NCBI GenBank assembly: GCA_964618855.1
Contig: CAZUCD010000106.1
Location: 1-13,031 of the forward strand
Direction: 5' to 3'
Source of the DNA: CAZUCD01 sp964618855
GTDB taxonomy: Bacteria; Sumerlaeota; Sumerlaeia; SLMS01; JANRJK01
Length of the DNA: 13,031 nt
Shown: positions 7,123-13,031 of the stretch, in pieces
Position numbering within the stretch: the stretch's first letter is position 1
How the letters are laid out: the number at the start of each line of letters is the position of its first letter
Position numbers and translations under genes: made by a program
The notes under the pieces: generated by a model
What the model was told of the DNA's origin: nothing
The model's input: only the letters and a program-made list of their open reading frames with translations
The model's database searches: none

Positions 7123-8067
7123 TCAAGCCTTCGGCGGGGTCTCAGGTGGTCCGGCGACTCCCTCCTGCATCAGCATCGTCGACCGCCCTTCGGTCTTCAG
7201 CCACGCGCCAAGCACCACGGATCCGTAAATGCCGATCCAGACCAGGTTCGGAATGTGCTCCTGAATGGTGCCGGCGAGGTGTCTGCCGACAATCCCCTGT
7301 GTGGCCTTCCCCATGAAGGGGAGGGCGAATCCCAATCCAAACTTCACGCCCCACCATGTCCAGAAGAGGCCCGACAAGCGATTGAAAATCCCGCCACCGC
7401 TGCGCTCCCAAATGCAGACCACCACGACGAGCATGCCCGATGCGAGGTTGAACAGCATCCGCTCGGCCTGAACATGAAGTCCGGGGAGCGGTTTTCCCGC
7501 CAGCCATCCGGGGATGTTTGCCGCGGCGGCGAGTGATGCTGTGGCGGCGGCGGCCGTGGCGGCGGCCAGGCAAAGCGTCGCAGGCACCATGACGGCGTCA
7601 TGCAGCGAGGAGCCCGACAACCCAAGCTGGCTCACGGCGCGCCTGATGATTCGCCGCGCGTACAGCCCAATGGCGAGGCCGCAGAGAACCCCCGGGGAGA
7701 GGCCGACCATGACCATGTCCCTGAAGATCCCCATCACAAAGCCAGGCTTCCGCCCGTCCCCCACGAAGCGCCCATCGAAGAGCACAAGGCCCGTGCGCTG
7801 CAGCGCGACCGCGGCCACGGCCGTGGCGATCGCGGCCGCGAGCATGCCCGCTGACCCGAGCTTGCCCGGGTCCTCCCCCGCCGCACGGGAGCGCCGCCAT
7901 CGTCCCGCCGCCTGCCCGAAGGAGAACAGCGCGGACATCGCCATGCCCAATCGGGTGCCGGCGAACTTCGGGGTACGCCAACCAGCGGCGAACATGATCA
8001 CGATGCCGATCAGGAAACCGATCACGGCTATCGCAACGCCCAAAAAGTGGCGCATGGAGTCGTTCAA
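7123..8067 (-). CDS. Multi-pass membrane protein of unknown function
   Basis: I do not recognise this 314-residue protein. It has about seven predicted membrane helices, near residues 8-29, 71-90, 116-136, 156-182, 204-220, 233-252 and 274-290, joined by Arg/Lys-rich stretches such as GRWRRSRAAG and YARRIIRRAV that would face the cytoplasm. The fourth helix is an unusual Ala run. No catalytic or transport motif is evident. The start is either TTG at 8065-8067, which shares TTGA with the kinase stop and has GGAGG at 8077-8081 nine bases ahead, or ATG at 8053-8055. I prefer the TTG because of the ribosome site and the overlap. Translational coupling to the kinase suggests the two proteins act together, perhaps as a membrane partner or substrate, but this is inference. 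Confidence 0.75.
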   Translation of the reverse strand: MNDSMRHFLGVAIAVIGFLIGIVIMFAAGWRTPKFAGTRLGMAMSALFSFGQAAGRWRRSRAAGEDPGKLGSAGMLAAAIATAVAAVALQRTGLVLFDGRFVGDGRKPGFVMGIFRDMVMVGLSPGVLCGLAIGLYARRIIRRAVSQLGLSGSSLHDAVMVPATLCLAAATAAAATASLAAAANIPGWLAGKPLPGLHVQAERMLFNLASGMLVVVVCIWERSGGGIFNRLSGLFWTWWGVKFGLGFALPFMGKATQGIVGRHLAGTIQEHIPNLVWIGIYGSVVLGAWLKTEGRSTMLMQEGVAGPPETPPKA

Positions 8068-11000
8068 GGCCCTTGGCCTCCTGAGTGGGGGGAAATCTCG
8101 ATCCCGGCCTTGGATGCCAGTTCCGCGAGTGTCGGATCCAGCAATGACTCCGAGGCAAGGCCCTCCAGAATGGGCCGCGCCTCTCCGATGCGCCCGAGCC
8201 GGAGCAGCGCCTCGGCGAGGTTCATGCGCTCGCGGGCGTCCGGGTCGGGCTGCGCTTCAATGAGTTCAATCGAGCGTTGGAGGAGAGGACGCGCCTCGTC
8301 GTGCCTGCCGCCCATGTCGAGCGCACGTCCCTGCGCGAAGTAGGACGACCGCTCGATGTCCGCGAGGAGAGCCTCGCGCGGGAAGCGCTGCGCAAGATCG
8401 ATGGAGACCTCCCGCGCTTTCTCCGCTGCCGCTGCGGACTCGTCGAAGCGGTCGAGGAGTCGGAGGTAGCGCGCCCGCAGGAGGTGCGAGTTGGCCTGCC
8501 TGACGGCGATGCCCGCGGCACCCCCCATCGTCAGCATGCGCTCCGCGGCCAGCCCCAATTTCTCCGAAACGGAGAGGGCCTCCGCGTACTCTCCGCTCGC
8601 TTCGAGGGACTTCGTCCATGAATCGAGGGCGAGCACGTGGTAGTTGAGGAAGGCGGGATTGTCCGGCGCTGCGGCCACGAGTTCCTCCGAGAGCCGCAGG
8701 CCCTCGGCGCGCCATTGGCGGGACTTCGCGGCATCTCCGCTGCGCTCCCAAAGGACTCCCAGGTTGGACGCGAGGGGATACACCGACGCACGCAGCGCCA
8801 GGTCGTCGGGGGACCAGCTCACGGCCTCGAGCAGGAGGGCGTGGCTCTTCTCCAGGGCCTCGATCGCCTTGTCGGTGCGCTTGAGGTCGAACCACGGGAA
8901 GGCCGTCTCGTTGTACGCCGTCGCGTGGAGACGCCTGTATGCGGGATTGCGCGGGGACATGGTCTCGGCGCGCTCGAGCCGTTGGATCGCCATCGCATAG
9001 ACCTGAAGCGACTCCTCGGGGCGGTGGAGCATGTTCAGTATGGCGCCCCGGGCGAGGAGTGTGTGGTGCGTGGCGACGACGATGTCGGCGCGCTCCGGCG
9101 CGCTGGCGAGGAGCTGGCGGTCGATCGCATCCGCCTCGTCGAGAAGCGACAGGCCCGCCTGCGGTTCGCCCATGTCGGCGCGGGTCTGGGCTATGTTGAC
9201 GATGTGCACCGAGAGCATGCGTTTCCATTCCACGTTGAGCGGGTCACGGTTGACGAGAGAGCGCATGATGTCCGCCGCGTTCGAGCGGAGCTGAAGCGTC
9301 TCGGAGGTCTCCTCGAAGCTGCCGAGGGCGATGGCGAGGTTCCCCAGCGCCGTGGCGTAGTACTCTGCATACTCGGTGTTGTCCGGCTCCTCGGCGACAA
9401 GGTCGCGCATGATGGCGACCGAGGTCCTGCGCGCCTCGTCGGCGGCCTTCTCGTCCCCCAGTTGCCGGCAAACCTCGGCCAGATGGTTGAGGTTGGCGGA
9501 GTACGTGCGCCTGACCTGCCGCGACTGGTTTCGGGGATACTGCGCCAACACTTGCTCCGTGACCTTGCGGCACTCTTCCAAAGCGGCGCGGGCCTCGGCG
9601 GGCCGGCCGGCTTCGAGGTGGAGGACTCCCAGCCTGCCCACGGCGCCACCCAATTCGGGAAGGTAGGGATTCGGTTTTGTGCCCTCGTTGGCCTGCACGA
9701 GCCGGCGCCTGGCCTCGACGCTCTCCAGTGCGCGCCGCAATGCGTCCTCGTGGCGCCCGTCCCCGATGTCTATGGTCATGAGGCGACCCTGGATCACGGC
9801 GGCGAAGTTGCGCCCCTCGTCCGTGGCGAATGGCCCCTCGGCCGCCGGCTGGATCGCTTCCAGCGCGTGTTCAAAGGTCTCGCGGGCGAGCCGCGAGAGG
9901 TTCTGCTGCGCGTAGACGTCGCCGATCTGCGTGAGTGCCCGCGCGCGGCGAATGACGGCCTCCGCCGTCGGGGCGCCGTCGTCCACGGCGTTGTAGTATT
10001 CGACCGTCTTGTCCGCCACGTCCCGCAGGAGGGCGATCTTGCCGATGCCGCGAAGGCTCGAACTGACATCCTCGATCATGAAGGCGACGAGGTCCTCGCC
10101 CAGGTCGCGCTGGTGGGCGATGCGGCGCTTGGCATCCCAGAGCGAGGCTGTGAAGGCCCCCCCGCCGACGATGATGAGGACGGCCATGACGAGCGCCGCG
10201 CGCGCCAGCAGCCGTCGCTGACGCTCCCGGGATTGCATCCGCGAATCAGCCGAGTCCACCTCCGCGAGCATCGCCGTCCGGGCGTCACCATGGAGGCGGT
10301 CCGCCTGGAGCCGTGCAAGCCGCAGGTCGCCGGACTCCAGGGCCGCGCGGGAGAACGCCGACAGGACGCGCGCGCGCAACTCGCGCACCGGTGCGCCGTC
10401 GGGCCACAGCTCCCCCGCGTGCCTCAACTCCTCCAGGCAATGCGACAACTCGTCGTAGGACCCCCCAGCGGTGGATAGCGACTCGCGCGTCCGGCGCAGG
10501 ATCGCCTCCGCCTCCCGCATCCTCGACGCGCCTGAGAGGTGGTCCTCCAATGCCGCGAGGAACGCTCGCGCGGAGGCGACGCGGTCCCGTGGCTCGGGCC
10601 GAAGGGCTGCCATCGCCAGCTCGGCGAGGTCCTGTGGAATGTCGCGGCCCGGCGCCGCCTCATTGGGAGGTCGGACGAACCCCGCGGCGGCATGTCGCAT
10701 CGCCGCGGCGGAATCATCCGCTGCGTGTGGATACCGGCAGGTCAGGATGAAGTAGAGTATCCCGCCGAGGAGATAGACATCAGTCCACGGGCCCAGGCGC
10801 GCGGTCGTCTTCTCCGTTTGTTCCGGCGCCATCATGACCGGGGTCCCGGCCGGATTCGACGCGGTTTTCAGCGTCGTCGGCGCCGCCGTGACGGGATCGG
10901 GGTGCCCCTTCGGGAGGGGGTCCGATCCCGTGTAGACGGCCAGCCCCCAGTCCATCAGGAGCACCTCGCCGTAATCCCCGACCATCACCTGCGAGGGCTT

Positions 11001-11600
11001 TAGGTCCCGGTGGAGGATGTCGTGCGCGTGGGCGAACGCGACCGCCTGGACCACGCTTACGAGGGTCGGAAGGTGCTTGGCGTAGTAGACGTGGGCGGGC
11101 AGATCCTCGAAATCCTCGCGGAGGACCCGATGCCACGGCCGGCCGCGGACGAGCTTCATGGCCAGCAGGGGCCGCCCGGATTCGTCCTGTCCAAGGTCGT
11201 GCACGGGCACGATGTTTGGATGCTCGAGGCGCGCGGCGATGATGCCCTCGCGGCGGAACTCCCAAGCGCGCAGCGAGCACTCCTCGGGCGTCCCCCCGGC
11301 GTAGGGGGGCTTGTCCTCGCGAATGCGCTTTACGGCGACGACGCGCCCCAGGGAAATCTGCAGGGCCTCCCAGACCTCCCCCATTCCCCCCCGACCGACG
11401 CGGCGGCGCAGGATGTAGCTCGCGTCCTCGCCGGAACCCCGGCCGTCCGGCTCCCCGTCCTCGAGGCGCAGGCGCCAGGAGGAACTCCCCCTGCCGGATT
11501 CGATGAGCGGGCCATCGGTTCCGCAGGATTCGGTCCGGAGGGAGGATTCGGGATCGTCGGGGAGGTCTGGGGTGTGCACGTTGTCGGATGCTTGCCGCAT
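8064..11600 (-). CDS. Membrane-anchored Ser/Thr protein kinase with C-terminal TPR region
   Basis: From the ATG at 11598-11600 the protein has 1178 residues. The Hanks-type kinase domain (about 64-354) shows the glycine loop VGRGGMGEV (68-76), Lys91 in VAVKR, HRDLKPSQ (197-204) with catalytic Asp199, DWG (217-219) in place of DFG, and APE (258-260). Gln204 occupies the position of the usual Mg-binding Asn. One membrane helix lies at about 464-488 (LLARAALVMAVLIIVGGGAF), so the kinase is cytoplasmic and the C-terminal half probably periplasmic. After the helix comes a segment of the type RDLGEDLVAFMIEDVSSSL, then a long run of TPR-like helical pairs (about 545-1170), for example DKAIEALEKSHALLLEAVSWSP and RLARETFEHALEAIQP. 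The frame is open to 11858, but that extension lacks kinase-like sequence and would overlap gspE. The stop overlaps the next gene by 4 bases. Substrates are unknown. Confidence 0.93.
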   Translation of the reverse strand: MRQASDNVHTPDLPDDPESSLRTESCGTDGPLIESGRGSSSWRLRLEDGEPDGRGSGEDASYILRRRVGRGGMGEVWEALQISLGRVVAVKRIREDKPPYAGGTPEECSLRAWEFRREGIIAARLEHPNIVPVHDLGQDESGRPLLAMKLVRGRPWHRVLREDFEDLPAHVYYAKHLPTLVSVVQAVAFAHAHDILHRDLKPSQVMVGDYGEVLLMDWGLAVYTGSDPLPKGHPDPVTAAPTTLKTASNPAGTPVMMAPEQTEKTTARLGPWTDVYLLGGILYFILTCRYPHAADDSAAAMRHAAAGFVRPPNEAAPGRDIPQDLAELAMAALRPEPRDRVASARAFLAALEDHLSGASRMREAEAILRRTRESLSTAGGSYDELSHCLEELRHAGELWPDGAPVRELRARVLSAFSRAALESGDLRLARLQADRLHGDARTAMLAEVDSADSRMQSRERQRRLLARAALVMAVLIIVGGGAFTASLWDAKRRIAHQRDLGEDLVAFMIEDVSSSLRGIGKIALLRDVADKTVEYYNAVDDGAPTAEAVIRRARALTQIGDVYAQQNLSRLARETFEHALEAIQPAAEGPFATDEGRNFAAVIQGRLMTIDIGDGRHEDALRRALESVEARRRLVQANEGTKPNPYLPELGGAVGRLGVLHLEAGRPAEARAALEECRKVTEQVLAQYPRNQSRQVRRTYSANLNHLAEVCRQLGDEKAADEARRTSVAIMRDLVAEEPDNTEYAEYYATALGNLAIALGSFEETSETLQLRSNAADIMRSLVNRDPLNVEWKRMLSVHIVNIAQTRADMGEPQAGLSLLDEADAIDRQLLASAPERADIVVATHHTLLARGAILNMLHRPEESLQVYAMAIQRLERAETMSPRNPAYRRLHATAYNETAFPWFDLKRTDKAIEALEKSHALLLEAVSWSPDDLALRASVYPLASNLGVLWERSGDAAKSRQWRAEGLRLSEELVAAAPDNPAFLNYHVLALDSWTKSLEASGEYAEALSVSEKLGLAAERMLTMGGAAGIAVRQANSHLLRARYLRLLDRFDESAAAAEKAREVSIDLAQRFPREALLADIERSSYFAQGRALDMGGRHDEARPLLQRSIELIEAQPDPDARERMNLAEALLRLGRIGEARPILEGLASESLLDPTLAELASKAGIEISPHSGGQGP

Positions 11601-11774
11601 GAGTTCCACAATGGGGATCGAATGCGCAAGGACGTTGGGAACGCAGTGTGCAGGCGTCCGCCGATTGGATTGGCCGACCCCACCACCCGTCTTTACACCC
11701 GGCACCCGACTTGCAATGCTCGGGGCGTTCGGTTCCCCGGGCGGGAGTGGGCGTCCGGGAAGCCGTGAATTCGT

Positions 11775-11805
11775 CCCCTCCGACCGCAATCGCGCGGTTG
11801 AGGGG
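11775..11805 (+). other. Stem-loop in the kinase/secretion-ATPase divergent gap
   Basis: CCCCTC, a bulged C, then GACCGC (11775-11787) pair with GCGGTTGAGGGG (11794-11805) around the loop AATCGC. This gives 12 pairs with one bulge, one of them a G-U pair that forms only in plus-strand RNA. The structure therefore belongs more naturally to the leader of the secretion ATPase gene, ending 44 bases before its ATG. No T-run follows, so it is not a classical terminator. The surrounding 249-base gap (11601-11849) must hold promoters for both divergent genes, but I found no convincing -35/-10 pair on either strand. Confidence 0.45.
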
Positions 11806-11849
11806 AACGTGCATGGCCAATCCACCCTGCGCCGGGGACCTGCCACAAG

Positions 11850-13031
11850 ATGATCCACACGACCAGCGACAGCCTCGGGCAGACGCTCGTGAAGCGCGGG
11901 TTCATCGACCCCGATTCGCTCGAGATCGCCATCGCCGAGTCCCGGCGCACGAACTCACGCCTCGATGCGGTGGTCCTCAAGATGGGACTCTGCGAGGAGG
12001 AGCAGTTGCTGGAGGCGCTCGCCCATTCACTCGGCGCCGCGTACATGAAGCTCGGCGACCTCAAGCCATCGCCCGCGCTCCTCGAGATGATCCCCGCCCC
12101 GGTGGCGGACCACTTCCGCGTCATACCCGTCTCGCAGGACTTGACGTGCATCCGGGTTGCGATCTCCGACCCTCTGGACATCGACACCCTCGACGAGCTG
12201 CGACGGCTGCTGCAGGTGGACGTGGAACCGGTGGTCGCGTCGGCCAAGGAAATCGACCGCGCGTACAACCGCATCTACGGCATCGGCGGGGCCACGATGA
12301 GCGAGCTCGCCGAGGAGTCCCGCCAGCGCGGCTTCGACGAGGTCGTCCTCGATGGCAACATCGACATCGAGGACATGGCGGAGGACGCCTCGATCGTCAA
12401 GTTCGTCAACCAGGTGATCCAGGAGGCGTTCCGAGACCGCGCGACGGACATCCACATCGAGCCGATGGAGAAGGACCTGCGGATCCGCTACCGCATCGAC
12501 GGCATGCTCTACGAGGCCCCCATCCCGCCCTCGATCAAGAGGTTCCAGGCGGCGATCATCTCGCGCGTGAAGATCATGGCGGACCTGAACATCGCCGAGA
12601 GGCGCCTGCCGCAGGACGGCAAGATCAAGATCCGCATGGGCGAGTCCGAGTTCGACCTGCGCGTCTCCACGGTCCCGACGCCGTACGGCGAATCCATCGC
12701 GATCCGCATCCTCTCGCGCGACTCCGAGCTCTGCACGCTGGAGCGCCTCGGCTTCGACCCCAAGCACCAGGAGATGATGCGGCAGATGATCCAGAAACCC
12801 CACGGGATCATCTTCATCACCGGGCCGACGGGCTCGGGCAAGTCGACGACGCTCTACGCTTCGCTCACCGAGATCAACACGATGGACCTGAAGATCATCA
12901 CGATCGAGGATCCCATCGAGTACCGCATCCCCGGCGTGACGCAGATCCAAGTGAACCCGCAGATCGACCTCTCGTTCGCGCGCGTCCTGCGCACGATCCT
13001 GCGGCAGGACCCCGACGTCATCATGGTCGGC
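11850..13031 (+). CDS. Type II secretion/type IV pilus assembly ATPase (GspE/PilB family), C-terminus cut off
   Basis: An ATG at 11850-11852 opens 394 codons that remain open to the window end. The N-terminal MshEN/T2SSE-N-like domain (about 8-145) begins SLGQTLVKRGFIDPDSL. The N1E subdomain has RATDIHIEP, with H202-I-E-P205, and RYRIDG. The nucleotide domain has Walker A GPTGSGKST (325-333), the Asp box TIEDPIEY (351-358), and the start of Walker B, LRQDPDVIMVG (384-394), where the sequence ends; the zinc-binding CxxC region would lie beyond. These hexameric cytoplasmic ATPases drive pseudopilus or pilus assembly at the inner membrane. GspE, PilB and MshE cannot be separated without the C-terminus and neighbours. 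The in-frame region upstream has no other start codon back to a stop at 11799. The gene is divergent from the kinase, and its ribosome site is weak. Confidence 0.95.
   Translation, partial: MIHTTSDSLGQTLVKRGFIDPDSLEIAIAESRRTNSRLDAVVLKMGLCEEEQLLEALAHSLGAAYMKLGDLKPSPALLEMIPAPVADHFRVIPVSQDLTCIRVAISDPLDIDTLDELRRLLQVDVEPVVASAKEIDRAYNRIYGIGGATMSELAEESRQRGFDEVVLDGNIDIEDMAEDASIVKFVNQVIQEAFRDRATDIHIEPMEKDLRIRYRIDGMLYEAPIPPSIKRFQAAIISRVKIMADLNIAERRLPQDGKIKIRMGESEFDLRVSTVPTPYGESIAIRILSRDSELCTLERLGFDPKHQEMMRQMIQKPHGIIFITGPTGSGKSTTLYASLTEINTMDLKIITIEDPIEYRIPGVTQIQVNPQIDLSFARVLRTILRQDPDVIMVG

Noticed and set aside
8637..10478. A 613-codon open frame on the plus strand, antisense to the kinase TPR region.
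   Set aside because: It is a GC-driven mirror of the TPR coding sequence with no motif of its own.
11640..11720. TTGCAA/TAAAGA on the minus strand (15-base spacing) and TTGGCC/TTACAC on the plus strand as promoters.
   Set aside because: Spacing or hexamer match is poor, and such near-matches are expected by chance in a 249-base gap.
11601..11858. N-terminal extension of the kinase to a GTG at 11858.
   Set aside because: The added 86 residues are Pro/Arg/Gly-rich with no kinase or signal features and would overlap the start of the divergent secretion ATPase gene. The ATG at 11600 is more plausible.

Overview
The window is GC-rich, tightly packed bacterial chromosome. It holds nine protein genes: eight on the minus strand and one on the plus strand that runs off the right edge. 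I see no rRNA, tRNA, CRISPR array, insertion sequence or prophage gene. The gene content suggests a Gram-negative environmental bacterium of the Planctomycetota/Verrucomicrobiota (PVC) type or a related deep phylum. The clues are a kinase with DWG in place of DFG and a TPR tail, a secreted protein resembling the HzsA-related (hydrazine synthase alpha-like) family, and a BlaI/BlaR1-type pair with a non-canonical sensor. This assignment is inference; no marker gene is present.

Layout, left to right. At 1-387 (-) is the N-terminal part of a lipoprotein with one NHL-like propeller motif. At 445-1710 (-) is a BaiN/HI0933-type flavoprotein, and 4 bases upstream of it lies dapD (1715-2512, -), a lysine/diaminopimelate enzyme. 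At 2615-4894 (-) is a 759-residue exported beta-propeller protein ending in a single CxxCH haem motif. At 4986-6620 and 6623-7024 (-) are an M56 (BlaR1-type) membrane metallopeptidase and a BlaI-type repressor, separated by 2 bases and transcribed repressor first. At 7123-8067 (-) is a seven-helix membrane protein of unknown function, whose TTG start overlaps the stop of a large Ser/Thr kinase with a membrane anchor and TPR tail (8064-11600, -). A 249-base divergent gap containing a strong stem-loop separates the kinase from a GspE/PilB-type secretion ATPase (11850 to the window end, +).

The most interesting unit is 2615-7094. The same imperfect dyad, CGTACGA-N4-CGACGTA, lies 48-65 bases before the blaI start codon and again 57-74 bases before the start codon of the CxxCH protein. 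No other copy was noticed in the window. This suggests that the BlaI-type repressor controls both itself plus its protease and the secreted haem protein. The BlaR1-type protein lacks the penicillin-binding sensor and instead carries two related STN-like repeats, so the inducing signal is probably not a beta-lactam. The proposed system is a membrane protease that senses an unknown periplasmic cue, destroys or inactivates the repressor, and switches on an exported haem/propeller protein. This is inference and has not been tested.
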